Shown: positions 1 to 5,259, numbered from the stretch's first letter. The stretch: 5,599 nt of DNA from Bacteroidota bacterium (GCA_030613125.1 JAUWMO010000235.1:1-5599), one strand, 5' to 3'. Numbers and translations: made by a program. The notes: a model not told the origin generated them from the letters alone.

Positions 1-780
1 AACTCTGAAGAGACAATTAAGGATAAAGCTGATGCTTTACAGGTATCTGAATTTAACGACTCTATTGAGTACAGGAATGTTAATTTCAAATACAATACTG
101 AACCTGTACTGACAGATATAAATCTAAAGATAGAGAAAGGAAAAACAGTTGCTATAGTTGGACAATCGGGGGGAGGTAAGTCAACCATGTCAGACCTGTT
201 ACCACGGTTTATTGAACCAGACTCGGGAGATGTGCTGATTGATGGAATACCTGTTGACAGATACAAGCTTACTGATCTTAGGAACCTGATGGGCATTGTA
301 AACCAGGAACCAATTCTGTTTAATGATACTTTCTATAATAATATTGCTTTTGGGATTAACAGTGCGCGACGGGATGATGTGGTAAAAGCCGCCAAAGTAG
401 CAAACGCGCATGATTTTATTTTGGAAACACCGGATGGATATCATTCAAATATTGGTGAGCGTGGCAGCAAATTATCAGGTGGCCAACGGCAAAGAATCAG
501 TATTGCACGGGCGTTATTGAAAAATCCTCCTATTCTAATTCTTGATGAGGCTACATCCTCACTGGATACCGAGTCTGAAAAATTGGTTCAGGATGCAATT
601 GTAAAACTCATGGCAAACCGTACTACCATAGTTATTGCTCACAGGCTGTCAACAATAAAAGGTGCAGATGAAATATGTGTGATACAGGAAGGAAAAATTG
701 TTGAGCGTGGAAAACATTCTGAGTTACTTAAGCTGAAAGGTCACTATTACAACCTCCATAAGCTTCAATATTATGATTAA
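1..780 (+). CDS. ABC exporter, C-terminal ATP-binding domain (partial, 5' end outside window)
   Basis: The reading frame is open from base 1 and ends at TAA 778-780, giving the last 259 residues of an ABC transporter. Every nucleotide-binding motif is present (numbered from the first codon in the window): A-loop Tyr31, Walker A GQSGGGKST at 54-62, Q-loop Gln102 in NQEPILF, signature LSGGQ at 158-162, Walker B ILILDEA at 178-184 with Asp182 and catalytic Glu183, D-loop SSLD at 186-189, and H-loop His214. The ATG at 187 lies just after Walker A and is an internal Met, not the start. The order and wording of the motifs (NQEPILFNDT, ERGSKLSGGQRQR) fit the MsbA/lipid-exporter-like type, in which an N-terminal six-helix membrane domain is fused to this ATPase. 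That half would lie upstream and cannot be seen. The domain would sit on the cytoplasmic face and power export by ATP hydrolysis. The substrate cannot be inferred. The domain looks intact and functional. Confidence 0.95.
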   Translation, partial: NSEETIKDKADALQVSEFNDSIEYRNVNFKYNTEPVLTDINLKIEKGKTVAIVGQSGGGKSTMSDLLPRFIEPDSGDVLIDGIPVDRYKLTDLRNLMGIVNQEPILFNDTFYNNIAFGINSARRDDVVKAAKVANAHDFILETPDGYHSNIGERGSKLSGGQRQRISIARALLKNPPILILDEATSSLDTESEKLVQDAIVKLMANRTTIVIAHRLSTIKGADEICVIQEGKIVERGKHSELLKLKGHYYNLHKLQYYD

Positions 781-783
781 TTG

Positions 784-825
784 CAAGTCGTGACCAGACT
801 TGGGCTCGGGTTACGACTAAGCGTA
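784..825. repeat. Stem-loop repeat element, copy 1
   Basis: This is the first of two related 42-bp units; the second is at 907-948, 123 bases downstream in the same orientation. An ungapped alignment by eye gives 33 of 42 identical positions. The core 786-818 folds as a hairpin: AGTCGTGACC (786-795) pairs with GGTTACGACT (809-818) over 10 positions with one G-U wobble, around a 13-base loop. It begins four bases after the ABC transporter stop codon, where it could shield or end the transcript, but no U-run follows, so it is not a classical intrinsic terminator. A REP-like dispersed repeat is the most likely identity; its copy number elsewhere cannot be seen. Confidence 0.6.
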
Positions 826-900
826 GGGAGTTTCCTTCTTACATCCATCCCACAATCGTAGCCCGATCCGTCAGTCGACGGACGGACCACGATTCTCCCT
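825..900. repeat. Nested inverted repeats between the two stem-loop copies
   Basis: Three perfect 6-bp inverted repeats are nested around one centre: AGGGAG 825-830 with CTCCCT 895-900, AATCGT 854-859 with ACGATT 889-894, and TCCGTC 867-872 with GACGGA 877-882 around a four-base AGTC loop. The inner two could form a branched or interrupted hairpin of about 40 nt. The unit sits exactly between the two related 42-bp stem-loop copies, so the three pieces together (784-948) look like one composite palindromic element. No coding potential is evident. Confidence 0.5.
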
Positions 901-906
901 GCCTTG

Positions 907-948
907 TAAGTCGTGACCCGACTAGAGTTCGGATTTCGACTGAGCATA
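907..948. repeat. Stem-loop repeat element, copy 2
   Basis: This is the diverged second copy of the unit at 784-825, in direct orientation. The 33-base core 909-941 has the same length as the core of copy 1. It keeps AGTCG (909-913) pairing with CGACT (937-941), and further inside CCGA pairs with TCGG (918-921 with 929-932). The middle of the stem has mismatches. Several substitutions between the copies fall in the loop, as expected if the fold rather than the exact sequence is kept, but two copies are too few to prove covariation. Confidence 0.55.
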
Positions 949-1005
949 CATTCTAACAACTTAAAAAGAATTACTGGTAAATTTTCACGTTTAAATTTAT
1001 ATTCC

Positions 1006-1091
1006 AGTCCGTCCGGTCACCGGCGGCCAAAGCCTTGCGCCACCGCTATGAGCTTCAGCGGCACGCGGATGGCGACGGCTCGCAGGCGGGC
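1006..1091. repeat. GC-rich patch with hairpins
   Basis: This stretch is visibly much richer in G+C than the AT-rich sequence on both sides. It contains a tight hairpin, CCGG 1013-1016 with CCGG 1020-1023, and a second one, CCGCT 1043-1047 with AGCGG 1057-1061. The second extends imperfectly outward to GCC 1032-1034 with GGC 1071-1073. Its first bases, GTCCGTCCG (1007-1015), are the exact reverse complement of CGGACGGAC at 879-887 in the upstream nested repeat. An open frame runs through it on the + strand, but the arginine-rich product has no domain character and ends in the octamer tract, so I read the patch as a dispersed repeat rather than a gene. Confidence 0.4.
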
Positions 1092-1094
1092 ATT

Positions 1095-1126
1095 ATTCCA
1101 ACATTCCAACCTTCCAACATTCCAAT
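1095..1126. repeat. Tandem octamer repeat (ATTCCAAC)n
   Basis: Four contiguous 8-bp units are present: ATTCCAAC 1095-1102, ATTCCAAC 1103-1110, CTTCCAAC 1111-1118 and ATTCCAAT 1119-1126. Two are identical and two carry one substitution each. The tract abuts the GC-rich patch. It is a simple-sequence array prone to slippage, with no spacers and no sign of CRISPR organisation. Unit number could vary between strains; no gene is close enough for phase variation of its coding frame, and the next start is about 150 bases downstream. Confidence 0.75.
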
Positions 1127-1185
1127 GTTTCAAGATAACTACGCATTATCCTGAAGAGTCGTTAATAAATATTTCGCCCCGTTAA

Positions 1186-1274
1186 TTTTTAGTTGATATC
1201 TTTTTAATTGATAATTCATTTTAAGCTCTGTGTTGGTGTATCTTCGGTGCACCTAATCTTAATACTTAATCAAC
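1186..1274 (+). promoter_or_regulatory. AT-rich leader of the PurF-like gene with a UUCG-capped hairpin
   Basis: The 89 bases before the ATG are strongly AT-rich and probably hold the promoter, although I cannot find a clean Bacteroidetes -7 box (TAnnTTTG). At 1235-1253 the RNA can form GGUGUA (1235-1240) paired with UGCACC (1248-1253), with one U-G wobble. A single bulged U follows, then a C-G pair closing a UUCG tetraloop (1243-1246). The hairpin ends 21 bases before the start codon. It could stabilise the leader or modulate ribosome access; I recognise no known riboswitch in it. The start codon itself has no Shine-Dalgarno sequence, which is usual in this phylum. Confidence 0.3.
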
Positions 1275-2681
1275 ATGAGCGGTCTCTTTGGCACCATCTC
1301 TAAGAACAATTGTGTATCTGATGTCTTTTATGGTACCGACTATCATTCCCACCTTGGTACAAAGCGGGCAGGCATGGCTTTCTTTAACCTGGAAGATGGT
1401 TTTCAACGGGCTATACACAGCCTCGAAGACGGTTACTTCAGAAATAAGTTTGAGACAGATGTTGCTACATTCTCAGGCAATCTGGGGATAGGGGTAATCA
1501 GTGACACTGAGGCTCAACCCATCCAGGTGTTTTCACACCTTGGCCGTTTTGCTATTGCAACTGTCAGCAAGATCAACAACCTTGATGACCTGGAAGAGCG
1601 GTTTTTGAAGCAACACAAACATTTTGCTGAAACAAGTCAGGGAGGAGTGAATGCCACCGAACTGGTGGCCATGCTCATCAGTGAAGGGGATGATTTTGTC
1701 TCAGGAATTAAAAACGTATTCCATTATCTGAAAGGCTCCTGCTCTATACTGATCCTTACTGATAAATACATTATTACTGCCCGTGATAAACTGGGACGTA
1801 CACCTATTATCCTGGGCAAGAAAGAAGGAGCATGGGCTGCAGCATCAGAAACATGTGCTTTCTCAAACCTGGGATTTGAAACTGAATATTTCCTTGGCCC
1901 TGGTGAGATTGTACGTATTACAGCTGATGGCCATGAACAACTTAAACCTCCCGGAAGGAAACTTCAGATATGTGCTTTTTTTTGGGTTTATTACGGATAC
2001 CCACCCTCATGCTATGAGGGTATTAATGTGGATGAATGCCGGTACAGATGTGGTGCTGCACATGGACGCAGGGATGATGTTGAAGTTGATTTTGTTGCAG
2101 GCATCCCCGATTCAGGGATAGGCCATGCCATTGGGTATAGCAATGAACGTAGAATACCATTTAAGCGACCATATACTAAATATACACCTACCTGGCCACG
2201 TAGCTTCATGCCTCAGAACCAGGAGATGCGCGATCTGGTAGCCAAAATGAAACTTATCCCTAACAAAGCTATAACCAGGGATAAACGTGGTGTATTCCTT
2301 GATGATTCTATAGTAAGAGGGACACAACTTAAAGACAATAACCGCGACCTGGTGGAAGCCGGCATCAAGGAAACCCATATGCGAATTGCCTGCCCGCCAC
2401 TTACCTATCCATGTGACTTCCTGAATTTTTCACGATCCCGGTCCTCCCTCGACCTGGCTACACGTAAAGCCATAGTTCAACTCAATGGTACCGAGGACGT
2501 AGATTATACAAAATACTCTGATCCCGAAACTGAAGAGTATAAAGCCATGGTTGAGCGAATACGTAAAAATTTGGGTATCACTACCTTAAAGTATCAACGA
2601 TTAGAGGACCTGATTGAGGCCATTGGACTGCCAAAGTCAAAACTATGTACCCATTGTTGGGATGGATCGAGCTACTTTTAA
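1275..2681 (+). CDS. Amidophosphoribosyltransferase (PurF) homologue with a degenerate glutaminase domain
   Basis: This 468-residue protein has the PurF architecture: an N-terminal class II glutamine amidotransferase fold (about 1-225) and a C-terminal phosphoribosyltransferase domain (about 230-465). The PRPP-binding loop FLDDSIVRGT is intact at 341-350, followed by Gln where PurF usually has Thr, and GIPDSG lies at 276-281. The glutaminase site is lost. The nucleophile position after Met is Ser2, the loop usually reading HVRYPT-x-G is deleted (GIGVISDTEAQP at 71-82), the AHNGN oxyanion region reads ATVSK at 95-99, and the TSDSE aspartate is gone (VNATE at 125-129). Four cysteines, Cys233, Cys380, Cys458 and Cys461, align by eye with the [4Fe-4S] ligands of Bacillus subtilis PurF. 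The ATG at 1275 is firm: an in-frame stop at 1260-1262 leaves no room for the propeptide of B. subtilis-type enzymes. True PurF makes phosphoribosylamine from PRPP and glutamine. This protein may use free ammonia, take ammonia from a partner, or do something else, so I withhold the purF symbol. Confidence 0.88.
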   Translation: MSGLFGTISKNNCVSDVFYGTDYHSHLGTKRAGMAFFNLEDGFQRAIHSLEDGYFRNKFETDVATFSGNLGIGVISDTEAQPIQVFSHLGRFAIATVSKINNLDDLEERFLKQHKHFAETSQGGVNATELVAMLISEGDDFVSGIKNVFHYLKGSCSILILTDKYIITARDKLGRTPIILGKKEGAWAAASETCAFSNLGFETEYFLGPGEIVRITADGHEQLKPPGRKLQICAFFWVYYGYPPSCYEGINVDECRYRCGAAHGRRDDVEVDFVAGIPDSGIGHAIGYSNERRIPFKRPYTKYTPTWPRSFMPQNQEMRDLVAKMKLIPNKAITRDKRGVFLDDSIVRGTQLKDNNRDLVEAGIKETHMRIACPPLTYPCDFLNFSRSRSSLDLATRKAIVQLNGTEDVDYTKYSDPETEEYKAMVERIRKNLGITTLKYQRLEDLIEAIGLPKSKLCTHCWDGSSYF

Positions 2682-2765
2682 CAATTAACAGGCAATTTAT
2701 TCAGGATTGGGAATCATTTAATCTATAGTTGCCAAATGAAAAGCAATATGAATTAGTTTTTCAAA

Positions 2766-3407
2766 ATGTCAGAGATAATCAGAATATTGGCAGATTACAG
2801 AGAAAAACCCTCCGGCGTACCTGACCTGTTGAAACAAGACGAAGTAGATGTTACTATTGATAATCTTTCTGCTGGGGATTATCTGATAAATGAACAGATC
2901 ATTGTTGAAAGAAAAACGAGTAGAGATTTTATACAATCCCTTGTGAGTAACCGTCTTTTTGGGCAATGTTCAAAATTAAATAGAAAATTTGGTTATCAGT
3001 TGTTGATAATCGAAGGAGATCCATATAAAACAGACCATAAGGTCTCCTGGCAAGCCATAAGAGGCGCTATGTTATCAATTTCAGTGGCATGGCAAATACC
3101 GGTGTTTTTCTCAAAAAATCCCTCTGAAACTGCTGACATATTAATAATTGCAGGTAAACAAAATTTGCAGAATAAATTTCCTTTGCTGCGAAAAGGATAT
3201 AAACCTAAAAAGCCTAAAAACCGGCAATTGTATTTCCTTCAGGGACTTCCCTCAATCGGACCTTCACTTGCAATCAGGCTATTGGAATATTTTGGTACAA
3301 TTGAGAATGTATTGGATGCTTCGTTGGATGAATTGACCGGAATTAAAGGAATTGGAAAAGGTAAGGCGATAGAGATAAAGGATTTTATTAAACTAAGGTA
3401 CGAGTGA
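2766..3407 (+). CDS. XPF/ERCC4-family structure-specific endonuclease with (HhH)2 tail
   Basis: This is a 213-residue protein with two parts. The N-terminal ERCC4 nuclease domain (about 5-135) carries the diagnostic active-site series: Asp10 and Arg12 in ILADYRE, GDY at 37-39, and VERKTSRDF at 47-55, matching the family motif GDY...VERK...D with Glu48, Arg49, Lys50 and Asp54. The C-terminal part (about 155-210) is a tandem helix-hairpin-helix DNA-binding module, with hairpins LPSIGPS (161-167) and IKGIGKG (193-199). In archaea and eukaryotes such enzymes cut branched DNA (3' flaps, forks) next to double/single-strand junctions, in repair and fork processing. A metal-dependent nuclease acting on chromosomal or mobile-element DNA is therefore likely. 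The compact layout without a helicase domain resembles short crenarchaeal XPF, but I see no obvious PCNA-binding tail; the chain ends in KLRYE. The in-frame TAG at 2754-2756 fixes the ATG at 2766. It sits alone, 84 bases after the PurF-like gene. Confidence 0.9.
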   Translation: MSEIIRILADYREKPSGVPDLLKQDEVDVTIDNLSAGDYLINEQIIVERKTSRDFIQSLVSNRLFGQCSKLNRKFGYQLLIIEGDPYKTDHKVSWQAIRGAMLSISVAWQIPVFFSKNPSETADILIIAGKQNLQNKFPLLRKGYKPKKPKNRQLYFLQGLPSIGPSLAIRLLEYFGTIENVLDASLDELTGIKGIGKGKAIEIKDFIKLRYE

Positions 3408-3515
3408 TATTTATCTGTTTCAGCTTTCTGAGAACAAGTTCTTAATAAAAAAACATGCACCGTAAGAGTTATATTATTGCAGGTACCTGATGAATCAACC
3501 CCGGAAGTGCTGGGA

Positions 3516-3523
3516 TAATTTTG
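3516..3523 (+). promoter_or_regulatory. Possible Bacteroidetes -7 promoter box for the ATPase gene
   Basis: TAATTTTG matches the Bacteroidetes -7 consensus TAnnTTTG exactly and lies 63 bases before the ATPase start codon. No convincing TTTG -33 element is found at the expected distance, so the assignment is weak. If it is right, transcription would begin about where the inverted repeat at 3534-3563 starts, placing that repeat over the first transcribed bases. Confidence 0.25.
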
Positions 3524-3533
3524 ATTGATAAAA

Positions 3534-3563
3534 TTATTTACGTAAATTGCGATACGTAAATAA
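3534..3563. promoter_or_regulatory. Perfect 11-bp inverted repeat, candidate operator
   Basis: TTATTTACGTA (3534-3544) and TACGTAAATAA (3553-3563) are perfect reverse complements separated by the 8-base spacer AATTGCGA. The two arms are 19 bases apart, centre to centre, close to two helical turns, as expected for a dimeric repressor bound to one face of DNA. Each arm contains the palindrome TACGTA. The site ends 23 bases before the ATPase start codon. It could instead act as an RNA hairpin that hides the translation start region. The ATPase has a winged-helix-like C-terminal part, so autoregulation is conceivable but unproven. Confidence 0.45.
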
Positions 3564-3586
3564 CGTAACGTGAAATAGGTAAAAAT

Positions 3587-4723
3587 ATGAAAACACCTGC
3601 AAATCCCTTCTTAATCACCGGATATCATTCCCCGGAATATTTTTGTAATCGGGAAGACGAAACGAAGAAACTTTTAGAAGCCATTCGAAACCAGAGAAAT
3701 ACTACGTTAGTCTCTTTAAGAAGAATGGGAAAAACAGGATTGATAAAGCATGTTTTTTATAACCTGGCGGATAAAAAGGATTTTTCAATCCATTATATGG
3801 ATTTGTTGCCAACATCAAATTTACACGGTTTTGTGCAGGAATTTGGAATCGCTGTTCTAAAAACAATTGAAGAAAGGACGACTAGTTGGATAAAAAAAAT
3901 TGGACAAATATTCAAAACTATCAGGCCAATAATAAAGGTAGATTCTCTTTCGGGTCAACCATCTATTAGTTTCGATTTCCGAAATCAGGAGGAAATATTA
4001 TATACTCTGGAAGATATCTTTAGATTTTTAAAAACGTTCGATAAAAGGGTAGTTATAGCTATGGATGAATTTCAGCAGATCAGGAAATATCCTGATCCTA
4101 ATGTTGAAGCGCTACTCAGAAAGCACATTCAGACGATGGGTAATGTTAATTTTATCTTTTCTGGCAGCTTGAAAAATATCTTACTCTCCATGTTTGGGGA
4201 ATATAGTAAACCTTTTTATCAGAGTACAGATATTTTATATCTGGAGAAGATTGATAAAAGCATCTACAACGGTTTTATCCACCAAAAATTTGAGATGGCA
4301 AAAATGAAAATATCATCTGATGAGATAAATTACATTTTGACCCTGACCCAAAACCATACTTTTTATGTTCAGTACCTGTCAAATCGTTTGTATAGTAGAA
4401 ATTCGAGGTTAATCAAAAAGGACATGATCGATGAGGTCTGGTGTGAAATTCTTCATGAGCGGGAGGGCATGTTTTATAATTACCGGAATTTATTAACTGA
4501 ATTTCAATTTAAGTTGTTAAAAAGTATAGCAAAAGAAAAACGAATCAATCAACCATATGTAAAGGAATTCTTGAAAAAGCACAATCTTGGTACGCCCAGT
4601 ACTGTTGCAACTGCACTAAAAGCATTATTAGTAAAAGAGCTAGTCACTGAAGAATACGGTACTTATTTCGTCCAGGATGTCTTCCTGTCGTCATGGTTAG
4701 ATAGTAATTTTCCTGATTATTAA
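3587..4723 (+). CDS. Archaeal-type (STAND-like) P-loop ATPase with C-terminal winged-helix region
   Basis: This 378-residue ATPase has Walker A SLRRMGKT at 43-50, in the Arg-rich form typical of the archaeal ATPase family (Pfam ATPase_2 type). Walker B is VVIAMDEFQ at 155-163 with Asp160 and Glu161, and a sensor-like strand NFIFSGS lies at 188-194. KPFYQSTDILYLEKI at 208-222 matches the family's post-sensor PFY segment. The opening NPFLITGYHSPEYFCNREDE (6-25) is the usual lead-in that contacts the nucleotide. Residues from about 300 to the end (TEFQFKLLKSI, then STVATALKALL and a short beta hairpin) look like a winged-helix domain. Proteins of this kind are abundant in Bacteroidetes and archaea, mostly uncharacterised, and proposed to be signalling or NTP-driven switches. 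No effector domain is fused, and no partner gene is adjacent. The in-frame stop at 3566-3568 supports the ATG at 3587. The ORF is intact. Confidence 0.9.
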   Translation: MKTPANPFLITGYHSPEYFCNREDETKKLLEAIRNQRNTTLVSLRRMGKTGLIKHVFYNLADKKDFSIHYMDLLPTSNLHGFVQEFGIAVLKTIEERTTSWIKKIGQIFKTIRPIIKVDSLSGQPSISFDFRNQEEILYTLEDIFRFLKTFDKRVVIAMDEFQQIRKYPDPNVEALLRKHIQTMGNVNFIFSGSLKNILLSMFGEYSKPFYQSTDILYLEKIDKSIYNGFIHQKFEMAKMKISSDEINYILTLTQNHTFYVQYLSNRLYSRNSRLIKKDMIDEVWCEILHEREGMFYNYRNLLTEFQFKLLKSIAKEKRINQPYVKEFLKKHNLGTPSTVATALKALLVKELVTEEYGTYFVQDVFLSSWLDSNFPDY

Positions 4724-4760
4724 TAATTTATTTCTGTTCCCAATGCAGTAAATTAAAACT

Positions 4761-4943
4761 CTAATTTAAAACGTAATCTCCATCTAAAACCTTATATGTA
4801 ACCTGTAACTCACAGCCTGAAACTACCTGAACGTTTGGACGAATAAAGTGAGTACAAACCTCACGAGCAGACTCTCCTGAGTCGACTATTAAAGGGAAAC
4901 AAATCCTGTTCGCCAATCCCAACTGTTCGCGAAACGCGAACAA
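4761..4943 (-). other. Possible minus-strand coding fragment (unidentified)
   Basis: On the minus strand a 60-codon open frame ends at 4761-4763. It has no ATG; the only start would be a TTG at 4943-4941, and a stop lies two codons upstream in the same frame. Its product has a protein-like composition (for example CFPLIVDSGESAREV and CELQVTYKVLDGDYV), with balanced hydrophobic and charged residues rather than the skewed make-up of random ORFs. I do not recognise the family. It overlaps the palindromic array at 4907-4959. It could be the 3' remnant of a decayed gene, a short non-ATG gene, or chance. Confidence 0.2.
4848..4883. repeat. Two small adjacent hairpins
   Basis: GTGAG (4848-4852) pairs with CTCAC (4860-4864) around a 7-base loop. 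GACTC (4870-4874) pairs with GAGTC (4879-4883) around TCCT. Both are only 5 bp, so each alone could be chance. With the stronger hairpin at 4924-4942 they make this gene-poor stretch unusually rich in potential secondary structure. No U-run follows either, so they are not intrinsic terminators. Confidence 0.25.
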
Positions 4944-4959
4944 GCTTTAAAAACGAACA
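4907..4959. promoter_or_regulatory. Doubly symmetric TGTTCG/CGAACA array, candidate operator
   Basis: Four copies of one hexamer are arranged around a single dyad at 4933: TGTTCG 4907-4912, TGTTCG 4924-4929, CGAACA 4937-4942 and CGAACA 4954-4959. The inner pair extends to a perfect 8-bp inverted repeat (TGTTCGCG 4924-4931 with CGCGAACA 4935-4942) around AAA. The outer pair is separated from it by exactly 11 bases on each side, and those 11-mers are not complementary. The left copies share CTGTTCGC at 4906-4913 and 4923-4930, 17 bases apart. Conserved half-sites with unrelated spacers fit protein binding better than an RNA stem. The array lies just before the short ORFs that begin at 4961 and 4992. 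Confidence 0.4.
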
Positions 4960-4991
4960 AATGAAATATGACAAGGATACATTAATTATTT

Positions 4992-5111
4992 ATGAAGAAC
5001 AAATCCAGCCCGACCGATATTTTTGAATTTGCTGTGACAATCGACTCCCTGGAAGAGCTGTTGAACGTCAACTTCAACCCAGTCAGCAATCAAAAGATAA
5101 TGAATACATAG
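4992..5111 (+). CDS. Small hypothetical protein, 39 residues, possibly a broken gene
   Basis: ATG 4992 to TAG 5111 encodes 39 residues with a plausible amphipathic middle (TDIFEFAVTIDSLEELLNV at 8-26). Only this stretch looks protein-like; the last residues (NQKIMNT) look like a frame-shifted tail. In the frame used by the ATG at 4961, a protein-like ending continues instead from about 5084 to TAA 5143 (QQSKDNEYIESWFYKNYWE). A one-base change near 5080-5095 would join the two into a product of roughly 50 residues. The ATG at 4961 itself opens only a 21-residue frame that stops at 5026. I do not recognise a family. The stretch may be a decayed small gene or may include a sequencing error. Confidence 0.3.
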   Translation: MKNKSSPTDIFEFAVTIDSLEELLNVNFNPVSNQKIMNT

Positions 5112-5143
5112 AAAGTTGGTTTTATAAGAATTACTGGGAATAA

Positions 5144-5259
5144 CGTTCCAGCCGGACTTGCATAGGGTAGACCGCTCCCTGAAAGAGAAATAGAATTAAA
5201 TTAATGTTTAGATCAAATAAATGGTTAATATTGAAATCGAATAATTAAAAACAAATCAA
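5144..5259. other. Intergenic leader, nothing definite
   Basis: The first half (5144-5180) is of mixed composition with only a 4-bp inverted repeat (AGGG 5164-5167, CCCT 5177-5180). The second half (5190-5259) is strongly AT-rich and is the likely promoter and leader region for the small basic protein that follows. TAATATTG near 5226 differs from the TAnnTTTG box at one position, which is too weak to call. No gene, RNA or terminator is recognised here. Confidence 0.3.

Noticed and set aside
777..959. A 60-codon minus-strand frame covering the composite repeat element
   Set aside because: It is generated by the two direct repeat copies (SRNPSPSLVTTCN and SRNPNSSRVTTYK are translations of the same repeat) and has no protein-like features.
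1095..1126. Tandem octamers as a possible CRISPR array
   Set aside because: The units are 8 bp and contiguous with no spacers, and no cas genes are present. It is a simple tandem repeat.
913..1185. A 90-codon + strand open frame across the GC-rich patch and octamer tract
   Set aside because: Its product is arginine-rich and low in domain character. It starts inside stem-loop copy 2 and runs through tandem repeats, as expected for a chance frame in repetitive DNA.
2012..2378. Antisense open frames inside the PurF-like gene
   Set aside because: They lie wholly within a strongly supported coding region on the other strand and their products lack any recognisable motif.
3431..3442. AGAAC-AA-GTTCT palindrome after the nuclease gene as a terminator
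   Set aside because: The two-base loop is too small for a stable hairpin and the following run is A, not U, on the transcript.
4800..4960. A tRNA, tmRNA or integron attC-like site in the hairpin-rich gap
   Set aside because: No cloverleaf, no T-arm consensus in the right spacing, no CCA end, and no paired RYYYAAC/GTTRRRY core sites could be placed.
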